Counted from the first letter of the stretch, positions 26,791 to 37,346 are shown. The stretch: DNA of 64,000 nucleotides from Sporolactobacillus sp. STSJ-5 (GCF_024385605.1 NZ_JANFOJ010000003.1:124001-188000); one strand, 5' to 3'. Program-made: numbers and translations. Notes: generated by a model from the letters alone, not told the origin.

Positions 26791-27699
26791 TTATTTGGCG
26801 GATGCGATGCGTGTTTGCACACCAACGTTCACCGGCTCCAGCACGATACATTCGTAGTCTTTGAAACGCTTTTGCAGGAGACTGCACAAATTCGCACTTT
26901 TATCCTTGCTGACCAGTGACATGACTGTTGGACCTGCACCGCTTAAAAAGGTACCAAATGCTCCATTTTCACGCGCTATGTGAGTGATCTCATCCATATC
27001 AGGGATCAGCTTTGCGCGGTACGGCTGGTGAAATTTGTCGCTCTCCATCATTTTGCCCGCAGACACGCCGTCCTCACTCAGCAGAGCCGCGACGAGCACA
27101 TTGCCAATACTGCTTGCTTCAATGGCTTGCTTGAAGGGCATTGTTGTAGGCAAGGCTTTGCGCGCTTCACTTGTCTTTAGTTCAAAGTTGGGAATGGTTG
27201 TCACCAAATCAAATTTCGGTGCGGGCAACCGTACACTTGTTACCCTCGTTTTCGATTGTGTAGAGATAACCAGTCCTCCGTAGAGCGAAGCCGTGACATT
27301 ATCAGGATGGCCTTCGGTACGGCAAGCCATCCATGATTTATCCTCCAGGGAGAGATTAAGATCGAGCAGAACATTGGCAAGTTCAATACCTGCAATAATG
27401 GCGGATCCGCTGCTGCCCAGACCGCGTGAGAGCGGAATATCGTTAAACACATCCACAGAGTAGGCAGGCAGTGTTTTCCCATGTTCATCGGCAATTTTCC
27501 TGGCTGTAACATAAATCAGATTGTTTTCAAGAGCAGGGCGAAATGCAGGCTGATTCACATAGTGGAAGGACCATGAGTCTGCTTTGACTGCTTCTAAACG
27601 CAGATAACGGCCGACTGCCAAACCAATAGAATCGAATCCTGGCCCAAGATTAGCCGTGCTTCCCGGCACTTTTATTTGAAATGCCAGCGGCTTGCTCAT
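26791..27699 (-). CDS. thrB: homoserine kinase
   Basis: ThrB phosphorylates homoserine. The 302-residue GHMP kinase has [17 protein letters not shown] near the N-terminus and the ATP loop [15 protein letters not shown]. It overlaps the thrC stop by four bases (ATGA) and is the last enzyme gene of hom-thrC-thrB. Confidence 0.94.
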   Translation of the reverse strand: MSKPLAFQIKVPGSTANLGPGFDSIGLAVGRYLRLEAVKADSWSFHYVNQPAFRPALENNLIYVTARKIADEHGKTLPAYSVDVFNDIPLSRGLGSSGSAIIAGIELANVLLDLNLSLEDKSWMACRTEGHPDNVTASLYGGLVISTQSKTRVTSVRLPAPKFDLVTTIPNFELKTSEARKALPTTMPFKQAIEASSIGNVLVAALLSEDGVSAGKMMESDKFHQPYRAKLIPDMDEITHIARENGAFGTFLSGAGPTVMSLVSKDKSANLCSLLQKRFKDYECIVLEPVNVGVQTRIASAK

Positions 27700-28754
27700 T
27701 TGGTCACCTGTTGAAGATGATCGACAACAGCAGAAGCTTCGGCACCGATAATTGTCGGTTCAATCGTCAACGTATCCATTGCTGTGGTTGGATCCTTCAG
27801 ACCGTTTCCAGTCAGAATACACACGATCTTCGAACCTTTTTTGATTTTGCCTGCAGCCACATGTTTCATCAGGCCCGCAACGGATGCGCAGGAAGCAGGT
27901 TCAGCAAAGACGCCTTCTGTTCGAGCGATCAGCTTGTAAGCAGCAATAATTTCTTCATCGGTTACGGAATCAATTTCTCCGCCTGATTCCTTTTCAGCAG
28001 CGACCGCAAGCTTCCAGCTGGCGGGGTTGCCGATTCGAATCGCGGTAGCAATCGTTTCGGGATTTTCAATAACTTTATTTTTGACAATGGCCGCGGATCC
28101 TTCTGCCTCGAATCCGTGAATTTCCGGCGGAGCGATCTGCTTGTTGTCGCGGAGTTCTTTGAACCCTTTCCAATAGGCAGAGATATTTCCGGCGTTGCCG
28201 ACGGGGATACAAAGCACGTCCGGCGCGCTGCCGAGCTGATCAACGATTTCGTAAGCACCTGTTTTCTGTCCTTCAAGTCTGAACGGATTGATTGAGTTGA
28301 CAATGGTAAAATCTGAATGTGCTCCTGTATAGCGAACAATATCCAAAGCTTGGTCAAAGTTTCCGTTGACTTCAAAGATCTTTGCTCCGTACATGACGGA
28401 CTGAGCTAATTTGCCCAATGCAATTTTTCCTTTCGGAATGACGATGATGCAATCCATACCTGCACGTGCGCTGTAAGCAGCTGCCGATGCTGACGTGTTG
28501 CCGGTGGAAGCGCAGATTACACCTGTGCTTCCGCTTTCCTTTGCCTTAGCAACGGCGAGAAACATGCCGCGGTCTTTAAAACTACCTGTTGGATTCAGAC
28601 CTTCGAATTTTCCATAAATCTCGCAGCCTAATTTTTCAGACAGCTTTTCAAGGGGAATGAGCGGTGTGTTTCCTTCAAGCAGCGTCAATCGCGGTGTTTT
28701 ATCCGTAACCGGCAAGACATCCTTATATTGTTCCATTAAACCTTTCCAAGCCAT
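27696..28754 (-). CDS. thrC: threonine synthase
   Basis: ThrC converts O-phosphohomoserine to threonine with PLP. The 352-residue protein has the PLP-lysine motif [10 protein letters not shown], the [20 protein letters not shown] region and the glycine-rich CIPVGNAGN phosphate cup. The ATG at 28754 ([10 protein letters not shown]) is preceded by AAAGGGG and lies 4 bases after the hom stop. Confidence 0.94.
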   Translation of the reverse strand: MAWKGLMEQYKDVLPVTDKTPRLTLLEGNTPLIPLEKLSEKLGCEIYGKFEGLNPTGSFKDRGMFLAVAKAKESGSTGVICASTGNTSASAAAYSARAGMDCIIVIPKGKIALGKLAQSVMYGAKIFEVNGNFDQALDIVRYTGAHSDFTIVNSINPFRLEGQKTGAYEIVDQLGSAPDVLCIPVGNAGNISAYWKGFKELRDNKQIAPPEIHGFEAEGSAAIVKNKVIENPETIATAIRIGNPASWKLAVAAEKESGGEIDSVTDEEIIAAYKLIARTEGVFAEPASCASVAGLMKHVAAGKIKKGSKIVCILTGNGLKDPTTAMDTLTIEPTIIGAEASAVVDHLQQVTK

Positions 28755-28758
28755 GATT

Positions 28759-30045
28759 TTAGCCCCTTTCAACACGGAAGTATTTAGCATTCACAATGGC
28801 ATCCAACTGTTTCAGCATTTCAAATGATTTTTCAAAAAGTACTTTGTTCGTGACGTGAGTGACAATGGCAACTTCGGCAACATCGCGTCCCGGAATCGGT
28901 TCCTGATATAGTTTTCCGAGGTTAATCTGCTGCTCCCTAAAGAGATCGGTCAGTTTTGAGAATGAGCCGGGTTCATCCTTCATATGCATCCGAACAAAGA
29001 ACTGGCTCTCGACAAGATTATCCTTGCGGGCATGCAATTCTTTTTTTGGTAGAAAAATATGATTGCCGGTTACGCCAAGCGAGATATTGCGGACAACTGA
29101 GAGAAGGTCGGAAACGACGGATACCGCAGTCGGGCCTTCTCCGGCGCCTGCACCATAATACATGGTTTCTCCTAATGCAGAACTATAAACATAGATGGCG
29201 TTGTTTTCATTTTCCACCGAAGCGAGCGGATGGCCGTTAGGAAGCAGTGTCGGTTCGACGCGTACATCAATGTCGCCATTGTTGACCTCCGAGATGCCAA
29301 CCAGTTTGATCGTGTATCCAAGCTTCTTAGCAAAAACGATATCTTCACGCGTCACATCAGTGATACCCTTAATTTTTACATCGTCCAGTTTCACAGGAAT
29401 AGAATAGGCAAGATGACTTAAAATGACCATTTTTCGCGCGGCATCAAGTCCCTCGACATCCGATGTAGGATCGGCTTCGGCAAACCCCAACTTTTGGGCA
29501 GAAGCGAGTGCTTTTTCATACGACAAGCCTTCGCCACTCATCTTGCTCAAAATATAGTTGGTCGTTCCATTCACAATACCGATCATTTTCTGAATCCGAT
29601 CAGCTGCCAGACTGTCGGTAAGTGTCCTGAGAATAGGAATTCCGCCGGCAACACTCGCTTCGTAATAGAGATCGCAATGATTGGTTCTTGCTTCTAAAAG
29701 TAATTCTTCGCCGTAGGAAGCCATGAGGTCTTTATTGGCAGTGATTACGTTTTTCTTATTTTTAAGCGCTCGCAGAATATAACGATACGCTTGATCCACG
29801 CCGCCGATCAATTCAATAATTACATTTATTTCGGGATTGTCAAGAATTTCATAGACATCTGTGGTTAAATTTCGGTTATCAATGAGTACTTTTCTCGGTC
29901 TGTTTTTGTTGCGGACGAGCACTTTTTCCAGGTGGATTTCACAACCGGTACGTTCCTCAAGTCGTTCTCTGTCTTTTGTAAGCAGCCTGACGACGCCAGT
30001 TCCGACCGTTCCGAAACCAAGCAAGCCTATGGACACCTTCTTCAA
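28759..30045 (-). CDS. hom: homoserine dehydrogenase
   Basis: Hom reduces aspartate semialdehyde to homoserine, the branch point to threonine and methionine. The 428-residue protein has the Rossmann motif [13 protein letters not shown], the catalytic region around [14 protein letters not shown] and [11 protein letters not shown], and a C-terminal ACT domain (about 350-428) for threonine feedback. The start is TTG, supported by GAGGAG 11 bases upstream. It heads hom-thrC-thrB. Confidence 0.94.
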   Translation of the reverse strand: MKKVSIGLLGFGTVGTGVVRLLTKDRERLEERTGCEIHLEKVLVRNKNRPRKVLIDNRNLTTDVYEILDNPEINVIIELIGGVDQAYRYILRALKNKKNVITANKDLMASYGEELLLEARTNHCDLYYEASVAGGIPILRTLTDSLAADRIQKMIGIVNGTTNYILSKMSGEGLSYEKALASAQKLGFAEADPTSDVEGLDAARKMVILSHLAYSIPVKLDDVKIKGITDVTREDIVFAKKLGYTIKLVGISEVNNGDIDVRVEPTLLPNGHPLASVENENNAIYVYSSALGETMYYGAGAGEGPTAVSVVSDLLSVVRNISLGVTGNHIFLPKKELHARKDNLVESQFFVRMHMKDEPGSFSKLTDLFREQQINLGKLYQEPIPGRDVAEVAIVTHVTNKVLFEKSFEMLKQLDAIVNAKYFRVERG

Positions 30046-30338
30046 TTCTCACCACTCCTCGTATGCACACGCTACTAAAAGTATACGTGATCACAGATTA
30101 AGGCGCAGGCAGTATGTTAACGCAACTGTCCGCACTTTTCTATTTTTCAGTCAAATAACGAACGACGTTATGTATCTTGCATTATAACCCGAAGATTGAG
30201 CAACAACAAGACAATTTTTCTTGACAAATGCGTATGAGTGGAAAGAGAAAACGCCATGGTGTTTTGAATAGATTTAATTCTCTTGAGCAGCGAAAAAAAG
30301 ATTATCATGTAAATCAGATGAGAATGAAGCTATGGGGG

Positions 30339-30368
30339 TTGACCATCCGTGAAAAATACGTTAGTATA
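30339..30368 (+). promoter_or_regulatory. candidate promoter of the threonine T-box leader
   Basis: TTGACC (30339-30344) and TAGTAT (30363-30368) are 18 bases apart, about 35 bases before the T-box RNA begins. TATAAA at 30365-30370 is an overlapping -10 alternative. Confidence 0.5.
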
Positions 30369-30397
30369 AATGCCAATCGTCAATAGTTTAATGAATT

Positions 30398-30680
30398 AAA
30401 GTGATGATGGGGACTTGTCATGTGGGAAATGGTTTTCAGAGAATCGGGAATGGTGAAAACCCGGTAACCGGCACATGAACATACCGCCCTTGAATGTCTG
30501 TCTGAAGAGAGTAGGACAGAACGAGTGCCGGTCACTTGTTACAAAAATGACTGATCTCAAGATTGAGTTTACAGTTGCTAAGCCGGTGTTTGTGAAAACA
30601 TCGGGAAGCTGGGTGGAACGTGAAAAGCCAAACCTTTTCGCCCCTGCACATTTATTTGTGCGGGGCGGAAAGGTTTTTTG
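30398..30680 (+). promoter_or_regulatory. T-box leader, threonine-type specifier
   Basis: On the plus strand are the landmarks of a T-box: CATGTG/CACATG helix of Stem I, AGAGAATCGGGAATGGTGAAAACCCGGT-type apical elements (30438-30464), a specifier region GAACAT-ACC-G that aligns base for base with the serine leader of this window and reads ACC (threonine, 30483-30485), the T-box GGGTGGAACGTG (30610-30621), and a terminator stem AACCTTTTCGCCCCTGCAC paired with the GTGCGGGG arm (30629-30677) followed by TTTTTT. It leads into the orphan gene at 30736, not into the divergent thr operon. Confidence 0.82.
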
Positions 30681-30735
30681 TTTCAGAGTTAATAGTTATT
30701 GAACTTCAAATCTGTGCGATGCATATACGAAATGG

Positions 30736-31251
30736 GTGTCTGAACGAATGAAACAGAGCATGAACGTTGAATTAATGGATCAGAAACAGCTGTATGACTG
30801 TCTCTCGAATGTGTTGGGAGGCAAGAGATCACGCGCAAAAAACGTCTCCGTGACGCGTCACGGAGAGGAAAAGGCTGTGACTTACGAATTTGCGGAGACA
30901 AAAGCATCAGGCATTGCTCATGAATGGGTACAAAACGGTCCGCAGATTGGTGAGAGAGAGCTGGTGACAATATGTTTGCCGCTCCTATCGGAAAAAGAGT
31001 TTTGCCATGTTAACCATTTGATCTCAAAGTACAGAGGTACAATCATTGACAACAGAGACTTAACCTACACCGCGACGGCTGATGCATCCGCGAAACAAGT
31101 TGATGCATTGATTTGTGAACTGCTCCCTTATGGAATGACAGCAATGTCCAGAACAGTCATTGAACAAGATATTGATGCTCTTATGTCCTTAAAGAATAAG
31201 CAGCAGGAGAACTACAAAGCTTTGGCACGTGTGATCAGATCCGGCTGCTGA
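30736..31251 (+). CDS. orphan protein resembling the regulatory (small) subunit C-domain of acetolactate synthase
   Basis: A 171-residue protein I cannot name. Residues about 88-150 (RELVTICLPLL..., YRGTIIDNRDLTYTATADA..., DALICELLPYGMTAMSRT) follow the pattern of the C-terminal domain of acetolactate synthase small subunits (REL-AL-IKV, FRA-IVDV, IEALI-LLRPYGI-E-ART). The N-terminal 80 residues do not show a clear ACT domain. No large subunit of the anabolic enzyme is nearby. The start is uncertain (GTG at 30736, ATG at 30748 or 30760) because no strong ribosome site is visible. It is governed by a threonine-type T-box. Confidence 0.65.
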   Translation: MSERMKQSMNVELMDQKQLYDCLSNVLGGKRSRAKNVSVTRHGEEKAVTYEFAETKASGIAHEWVQNGPQIGERELVTICLPLLSEKEFCHVNHLISKYRGTIIDNRDLTYTATADASAKQVDALICELLPYGMTAMSRTVIEQDIDALMSLKNKQQENYKALARVIRSGC

Positions 31252-31260
31252 TCGATGTAC

Positions 31261-31815
31261 TTATTTTCTTTTTTTTGCCGCTTGGGCCATAACCGTTTTA
31301 ACAATTTCCTCGGCGTTGTTTTGAAGATCCGGACGCATGATTAGTTTGCTTGTGTCGAAATGCTTATAGCTTGGCGTTTCCTTTGCCACTCGTTTCTTTA
31401 AACGCGCAACGAGCGCACGGTAGGCAGGACTGTCTCCCTGGTCGACCGCAGATTCAGCCTTATCGACTTCATTTGTTTTATCAAGGCGTATGACCCAATA
31501 AATAATGGCCGCCGTTATGTGTTCGCAAAAGGGAGCGGTTGAGGTGCAGCCGCAATCGGCAGTCATTGTGCTGATTTTTGGGGGAAGTGGCGTCTTAGAT
31601 TGTTTGCTATTCCAGTGAATATTGACCTGAAAAAAAGTGCTGTGAACATCTTCAACACTTGCGTGCAATCCTTGATCCGACGCATGATAATCCCATACCC
31701 GATGCTTGTCATACAACATCAGACCGCGTTCGAATGCGCTTTGCTGTGCTCTTGCTGCATAATCAGCCAGCCATCCGGCCAGTCTGGCATTACGAAACGT
31801 AAGTCTGCGTGCCAT
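31261..31815 (-). CDS. ywqB: SWIM zinc-finger protein (YwqB-like)
   Basis: A 184-residue protein with a SWIM zinc motif, CGCTSTAPFCEH (CxCxnCxH, about residues 88-99). SWIM proteins are found beside or fused to SNF2 helicases and bind DNA or protein. The gene ends the unit that begins with the SNF2 helicase, only 2 bases after its stop, matching the ywqA-ywqB pair of Bacillus subtilis. A basic lysine-rich C-terminus is also present. Confidence 0.82.
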   Translation of the reverse strand: MARRLTFRNARLAGWLADYAARAQQSAFERGLMLYDKHRVWDYHASDQGLHASVEDVHSTFFQVNIHWNSKQSKTPLPPKISTMTADCGCTSTAPFCEHITAAIIYWVIRLDKTNEVDKAESAVDQGDSPAYRALVARLKKRVAKETPSYKHFDTSKLIMRPDLQNNAEEIVKTVMAQAAKKRK

Positions 31816-31817
31816 GA

Positions 31818-34800
31818 TTACACCACTCCTTCATGTAATTGAATCAGATTTAACAGTTCCTGATCGCTCATTTCAGTCAGCCAGGACTCCCCGCCGCTGA
31901 GAATCTGTTTTTGCAAGCTCTTCTTTCGCTCGATCAACTGATCAATTCGTTCTTCAAGCGTTCCTTCACAAATTAGTTTATAGACATAGACATTGCGTTC
32001 TTGACCAATCCGGTAGGCTCTGTCGGTAGCCTGTTCTTCAACAGCCGGATTCCACCAACGATCATAGTGGATCACATATCCTGCTTCTGTCAAATTAATT
32101 CCTACTCCGCCAGCCTTGAGTGAAAGGATAAAAAGTGTCTTCTTATGATCGGGATTCTGAAAATTATCGATCATTTTCTGGCGCTGTTCGGCACTTAAGG
32201 AACCGTGAAGGAAGAAAACCTGAGCATCCGGATATTTTTGCTGTACTTCTTCAAGCAGTAGTTTCCCCATTTTTACATATTGAGTAAAAAGAAGAACCTT
32301 CTCATCCTGTTCAAAAAGTGGATCAAGTATTTGAAACAATAAATCAAGTTTACCGGACGTCTGGTCGCTGGTTGCAGACGGATCGCTGACTAATGAAGGA
32401 TGGTCGCATACCTGCTTCAGTTTGGTCAGCGTCGACAAAATCAGGCCTTTTCTCTGGATTCCGCCTGTCTCCGCGACGTTCTTTTTCAATCTGTTGACTA
32501 TGGATTGGTAAAGTGATGCTTGATTTTTTGTCAAGTTGCAGATCCTTTTTGCTTCAACCTTTTCCGGCAGATCACGAATAATCTTTTTATCTGTTTTTTC
32601 ACGTCGAAGGAGAAAAGGACGAATCATTTGGGTGAGCTGACGTCCTTTAGATCGGTTGTTTTTCTTCTCAATCGGATGAATAAACTGAGTTCGGAAACGT
32701 TCAAGTGATCCGAGATAGCCCGGATTCAAGAAATCCATAATCGACCAAAGTTCTTCAAGACGATTTTCAATAGGCGTACCCGTCAATACAAGACGATGTG
32801 CGGTCTGAATCGGGCGTAATGCACGCGTTTTTTGAGCGTGCGGATTTTTGATCGCCTGCGCTTCATCAAGAATGACACAGCTCCAATTGTAGCCCAGCAT
32901 TTCGCTGGCTTCTTTTGTGTATATTGCATAACTGGTCACGACGACATCGCATGCGCGAAGGCGCGCGTGGAACGATTTTCCGCGCAACCGATCCGTACCG
33001 TGATGAATATACAGATCAAGCTGAGGCGAAAATGTCGCGCATTCATGCTTCCAGTTCGCAACGAGCGAGGTCGGACAAATAATCAGAGCAGGTCCCTTTG
33101 GAAGGGCGGAATCAGAAAGTGAATCTTCGGGATGCTGCTTGATATAATCCAAATAGGCGATTGCTTGAACCGTTTTACCCAGTCCCATATCATCGGCAAG
33201 ACATCCTCCGACATGTTGGCGGCGCAAATTAACGAGCCATGTATAGCCTCGTTTCTGGTAGGAACGCAGACTGCCGACAAATGCATCGGGCAGCTGAACG
33301 CTGCGGGCAGGCTTTTTTAATAATTGGCTCAGATAATTGCCGATTTCCGAATCAAGATGAATATTGATTCGGCCGTTTCGTTTACGGCGGCGGGTTGCCT
33401 CAATTTTCATCGCTGCAGAAACACTCGGCTTCTTATCAAATAGGCTGAGCGCATCTTCCATTTCTTCGTAAGCCTTCATCATTTGATTAACAGGCAAATG
33501 GATCCACTGATTTCCTTGATAGATAAACGGTTGATTGGCGCGGACAAGCTGCCTGAATTCATCGGTACTTAATTGAATATCTCCAATTGCAATACGCCAA
33601 TCATAAGTGATCAGCGAATCTAAGCTGAACAGTGACGCTTCATTTCCATTTTTTTTCTGATGAATATCCAAATCAACAGTTACTGACGGAGCATCTTGAA
33701 TCGCGACATTTTCCGGAAAGACGACAAGGATCGAGGCGTCTGCAAGGATATGTTCGTATTGATAGAGTTCTGAGAGCTCATGTATTGAGATGCAGCCGTC
33801 AGCGACGCCCTTGAACAACGAAACGATTGATTCCGGTATTTGCCCTTTTATCCGATCGAAACATTGGGACAGCCAATTTTCTTGGGTGAGCGAGACCGGA
33901 CCGGCAGTCTCTTCAGGTGAACGCTCTGCAAGTCTGCCATTTTGCCAGCCGGAAATTTTGATTGTGTAGTCCCAAATGGATGACGCAGAAAACAAATTGT
34001 CTGCATTCGCAGGCTTAAGGATTATTTTCGCTGTTTCCGGAACAAAATAGGCTTCAGTTTGTTCACGTTTATAGTTCAACAGTGCCTGCTCCCATGAACC
34101 TGACTGCTCAGACGCAACAGGGCGGACCCATCCTGCAAGTTCAAATTCTAACTGATCCATTTGTTCGATCTGTTGCTGGTCATGAAGGATCATCCATGGT
34201 TTGTCTGTTCCAGTAAGAGGACTGCCGCTTTTGAGTTGATTCAGAAATGAATCGTGATCACTATTCTCAAGCTCAATCAGCTGATTGCTTAAATCTGTCT
34301 TTTGATTGGAACGAATCATGGCGTTCAACCAATAGATGACAATTAGGTAAACCCATTGCTGCACCTTCTGATCCTGCAGCTCATCTATTGAGAATGCGAG
34401 GCGCGGCAACCGGCTCAGCCAATCGGCAAACAACCCGCTATCAGTGAGAACGCGGGCATCGGGTATCCATTGACAGAAATAGCATTGCTCATCTTTTCCA
34501 CGCTTCAGATGATAGAAAAAGGGATAAAAAAGTCCATTTTCTAATAGACTATCTATAGTTTCTGATATTTGGCGAAACCATTGTACAGTGAGTCCGGGTA
34601 AAATGCCCTTTTGATCTTCCCGAATAACCCCGTCATGGATCAAACGAAAGACACCGGCCATCGGCATAATAGCGCCGTCAACGTCAGCGTCGCTCTTACC
34701 ATCAATAAACTTCGCTTTATAAGGGAAAAAAGGATATGAGGATGCTTCGCTCAGCCATTCCGGAATCTCCGCGTTGTCTGCGGAGCGGTTCGGAAAGGGC

Positions 34801-34892
34801 AGGACTTCACCATTCATGTCAGTAAACCAAATAAAAAAGTTCCATGAATTCTCAATATGAGGAATAAAAGTCATTTGAAGAAATCGATCCAT
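31818..34892 (-). CDS. ywqA: SNF2-family DNA helicase/ATPase (YwqA-like)
   Basis: A protein of 1024 residues: a long N-terminal region (about 1-540) specific to the bacterial YwqA/SNF2 group, then a SNF2 ATPase core with Walker A DDMGLGKTVQ, motif Ia CPTSLVANW, DEAQ box LDEAQAIKN, LTGTPIENRLEELW, and the C-terminal helicase motifs LKAGGVGINLTEA and DRAYRIGQ. It presumably remodels DNA-protein complexes. The ATG at 34892 is 10 bases after AAGGAG; the longer frame to 34931 has no ribosome site. Confidence 0.9.
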   Translation of the reverse strand: MDRFLQMTFIPHIENSWNFFIWFTDMNGEVLPFPNRSADNAEIPEWLSEASSYPFFPYKAKFIDGKSDADVDGAIMPMAGVFRLIHDGVIREDQKGILPGLTVQWFRQISETIDSLLENGLFYPFFYHLKRGKDEQCYFCQWIPDARVLTDSGLFADWLSRLPRLAFSIDELQDQKVQQWVYLIVIYWLNAMIRSNQKTDLSNQLIELENSDHDSFLNQLKSGSPLTGTDKPWMILHDQQQIEQMDQLEFELAGWVRPVASEQSGSWEQALLNYKREQTEAYFVPETAKIILKPANADNLFSASSIWDYTIKISGWQNGRLAERSPEETAGPVSLTQENWLSQCFDRIKGQIPESIVSLFKGVADGCISIHELSELYQYEHILADASILVVFPENVAIQDAPSVTVDLDIHQKKNGNEASLFSLDSLITYDWRIAIGDIQLSTDEFRQLVRANQPFIYQGNQWIHLPVNQMMKAYEEMEDALSLFDKKPSVSAAMKIEATRRRKRNGRINIHLDSEIGNYLSQLLKKPARSVQLPDAFVGSLRSYQKRGYTWLVNLRRQHVGGCLADDMGLGKTVQAIAYLDYIKQHPEDSLSDSALPKGPALIICPTSLVANWKHECATFSPQLDLYIHHGTDRLRGKSFHARLRACDVVVTSYAIYTKEASEMLGYNWSCVILDEAQAIKNPHAQKTRALRPIQTAHRLVLTGTPIENRLEELWSIMDFLNPGYLGSLERFRTQFIHPIEKKNNRSKGRQLTQMIRPFLLRREKTDKKIIRDLPEKVEAKRICNLTKNQASLYQSIVNRLKKNVAETGGIQRKGLILSTLTKLKQVCDHPSLVSDPSATSDQTSGKLDLLFQILDPLFEQDEKVLLFTQYVKMGKLLLEEVQQKYPDAQVFFLHGSLSAEQRQKMIDNFQNPDHKKTLFILSLKAGGVGINLTEAGYVIHYDRWWNPAVEEQATDRAYRIGQERNVYVYKLICEGTLEERIDQLIERKKSLQKQILSGGESWLTEMSDQELLNLIQLHEGVV

Positions 34893-35061
34893 CCAGTAAG
34901 ATCTCCTTAAAAAGTTGGTGATGTTAAACAATCATATTGTTTATTGGCTCATTTACCACCGGGTTGATGAACGATGGGGAAAAGCTTTCATACTTCGAGC
35001 CATCAAATCGGCACATTTTTCAGCAAGCTGAAAGATGTGAAGAGCAAATTAGGCTTTTCAC

Positions 35062-35098
35062 GAATAGGTCAATAATATAGTACGAACAACAAAATCCT
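35062..35098 (+). repeat. copy 1 of a diverged intergenic element
   Basis: The segment GAATA-nnn-CAATAA...GAACAACAAAATCCT matches a second copy at 44612-44648; the last 15 bases (35084-35098) are identical. Both copies are followed within 80-100 bases by TATAGAAAC. It may be a degenerate interspersed repeat or a shared promoter-associated element. Confidence 0.45.
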
Positions 35099-35395
35099 GC
35101 AACAAAGCCAAAAATAAAAACTGAAATCAAAATTCTATATTATATAGAAACAACTGGCCATAGATTTAATGATTTAGACCATTGAATGCTTGCATTTGCA
35201 TAAAATTACTATCCTATAAGTGTATCATAGCGATCATTAAGAAGATACTTCAATTCCTGATAATCAGCTGACGAGATGGATAGGCACATGCAATTTTATT
35301 GAATTCTTGTTATGATAAACAGAGAAGTTAATTGAGCGCTGTATAACATTATGGCACAGATGGTGATGAAACTATACTTGTAAGGTTCATAATAT

Positions 35396-35409
35396 TGTTA
35401 GCGCTAACA
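35396..35409. promoter_or_regulatory. palindrome TGTTAGCGCTAACA upstream of lipM
   Basis: A perfect 14-bp palindrome with the central GCGC typical of LacI-family or cre-like operators. It lies about 100 bases upstream of the lipM start. It departs from the CcpA consensus at one fixed position, so another LacI-type regulator is equally possible. Confidence 0.45.
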
Positions 35410-35510
35410 TTTTCTGTGTACACAGATTTAACGATGAGTTCTAATTATTGAGTGTTTTAAATAACACGGGAATGATGTGTTGGAGCCAGAAAGTAAAGGC
35501 GGGATTGCAA

Positions 35511-36332
35511 ATGAAAGAGAAAGAGTGGTATTTTATTGATTCAGGCGTCAATTCACCGGCGTATAACATGGCACTTGATGAATATCTGCTTGAATGCGGC
35601 GCAAAGGGCAGGAAGCAGCCAGTCCTTCGTTTCTATGGCTGGAATCCTCCGGGGCTCTCCATTGGCTACTTTCAAAAGACTGATGGAAAAATTGATTGGG
35701 AAGGAACAAAGGCACATCACATTGAATGCGTACGTCGCTTGACTGGTGGGCGCGCTGTACTCCACCATAATGAACTCACTTATAGTGTCATTATTCCTGA
35801 AAATGATCCGGACATGCCGCACTCAGTTGTCGGGGCTTACAGGGTTTTGTCCAAAGGATTGCTCGAAGGATTCAGAGCGATGGGATTAAGTGCGGATCTT
35901 GCTATCCCCGAAAAAAAGCCGGGCAGTGCCCATTCACCAGTGTGCTTTGAGGAAGCATCCTGGTATGAACTGGTCGTTGAAGGACGGAAGGCTGCAGGAA
36001 GCGCACAGACAAGGCAGAAGGGAATGATCCTTCAGCATGGATCAATTCCGATCTCAGTTAATGAAGACGAACTCTTTGATTGTTTTTATTATGCAAACGC
36101 CAAGCTGAAGGAGCGGGCAAAACGGGCCTTTTCCGGTAAGGCGGTTGCACTGGAAGATCTACTGGGGCGAAGCGTTGACTTAGAGGAAGTCAAAGAGGCC
36201 TTCCATCACGGTTTTGAAGAAGGATTGGATATCAAGCTTCAGCCACTGATACTGACTGAAGACGATGAGCGAAACGTCTTGGCACTGGCAGAACAAAAGT
36301 ATGAAACAGACCAATGGAATAAATCCAGGTAA
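35511..36332 (+). CDS. lipM: LipM, octanoyl-[ACP]:GcvH octanoyltransferase
   Basis: LipM transfers octanoate from acyl carrier protein to GcvH, starting lipoate synthesis in Bacillales. The 273-residue protein of the BirA/LplA/LipB fold has RRLTGGRAVLHHNELTYS and the catalytic cysteine in HSPVCFEEASWYEL, then the lysine motif KAAGSAQ. The ATG at 35511 (MKEKEWYFIDSG) follows AAAGGCGGG; the upstream frame lacks family similarity. It is followed 39 bases later by lipA, and gcvH is also in this window. Confidence 0.9.
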   Translation: MKEKEWYFIDSGVNSPAYNMALDEYLLECGAKGRKQPVLRFYGWNPPGLSIGYFQKTDGKIDWEGTKAHHIECVRRLTGGRAVLHHNELTYSVIIPENDPDMPHSVVGAYRVLSKGLLEGFRAMGLSADLAIPEKKPGSAHSPVCFEEASWYELVVEGRKAAGSAQTRQKGMILQHGSIPISVNEDELFDCFYYANAKLKERAKRAFSGKAVALEDLLGRSVDLEEVKEAFHHGFEEGLDIKLQPLILTEDDERNVLALAEQKYETDQWNKSR

Positions 36333-36371
36333 GCGCAAAGCGGTCATTGAAAAACGCGAGGGGGAATAACA

Positions 36372-37301
36372 GTGGAAAAGCACGGATCCTATTTGAGAAA
36401 ACCTGATTGGCTCAAGATACGAATCAATACGAATCAGGACTATCGCGGTATTAAACATCTGATGAGGGAAGAGAGCTTGCACACGGTTTGTGAGGAAGCA
36501 AAATGCCCAAATATTCATGAATGCTGGGCAACCCGCCGGACTGCGACATTTATGATTCTAGGTGACGTATGTACGAGAGGATGCCGTTTTTGTGCGGTCA
36601 AAACCGGCAGACCGACAGAACTGGATCTCCGCGAACCGGAACGTGTCGCAGATTCAGTATGCAAGATGCGTCTGCGTCATGTCGTTGTGACCGCAGTGGC
36701 CCGAGACGATCTCAAGGATGGCGGTGCATTTGTTTTCGCAGAAACTATTCGTGCGATCCGAAGAAAGGCACCCTATTGCACCATTGAAGTATTGCCTTCA
36801 GACATGAAAGGCGATGATGAAAGTATTCTGACGCTCATGGATGCAAAACCGGATATTTTCGATCATAATATTGAAACGGTTCGAAGACTTACGAAACGTG
36901 TTCGTGCAATCGCCACCTACGATCGCTCACTCGCGGTTTTGAAACGGGTAAAGGAACTGAGCCCAAATACACCTGTAAAATCAAGTATTATGGTCGGTCT
37001 TGGTGAAACTAAAGAAGAGATTCTTGAGGCAATGGATGATTTGCTTGCGAATCATGTGGATATCATGGTGATCGGCCAATATTTGCAGCCGACTCGAAAG
37101 CATCTGGATGTCATCCGTTACTATACACCGGAAGAATTCGATGAGCTTAAGGAAATCGCACTTGCAAAAGGTTTCAGACACTGTGAAGCGGGACCTCTGG
37201 CCCGTTCATCTTATCATGCTGATGAACAAGTTGGAGAGGATTCACGTCGCCGTCATGACGAATTGATTCGTCAATCTGAAAAAGAAACCGGAACTGAATA
37301 A
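36372..37301 (+). CDS. lipA: lipoyl synthase
   Basis: LipA is a radical SAM enzyme that inserts two sulfurs into octanoyl groups on GcvH or E2 subunits. The 309-residue protein has both cluster motifs: the auxiliary C-x4-C-x5-C set in [12 protein letters not shown] and the radical [11 protein letters not shown], and the C-terminal RSSYHADE with the conserved serine. The start is GTG, with GAGGGGG about 8 bases upstream. Operon with lipM. Confidence 0.95.
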   Translation: MEKHGSYLRKPDWLKIRINTNQDYRGIKHLMREESLHTVCEEAKCPNIHECWATRRTATFMILGDVCTRGCRFCAVKTGRPTELDLREPERVADSVCKMRLRHVVVTAVARDDLKDGGAFVFAETIRAIRRKAPYCTIEVLPSDMKGDDESILTLMDAKPDIFDHNIETVRRLTKRVRAIATYDRSLAVLKRVKELSPNTPVKSSIMVGLGETKEEILEAMDDLLANHVDIMVIGQYLQPTRKHLDVIRYYTPEEFDELKEIALAKGFRHCEAGPLARSSYHADEQVGEDSRRRHDELIRQSEKETGTE

Positions 37302-37346
37302 TAATACATCAGAGCGCCGCGTCTTGTTTACTTCAGACGCGGCACT

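Larger units (their letters stand above)
34893..35510. other. AT-rich gene-free interval between ywqA and lipM
   Basis: About 620 bases without a supportable gene. It holds a 15-base motif shared with the ppx upstream region (35084-35098), the palindrome at 35396-35409 and presumably the lipM promoter. The remainder shows no clear structure. Confidence 0.5.

Noticed and set aside
30475-30702. Plus-strand frame of 75 codons
   Set aside because: It lies wholly inside the T-box leader, whose structure explains the sequence.
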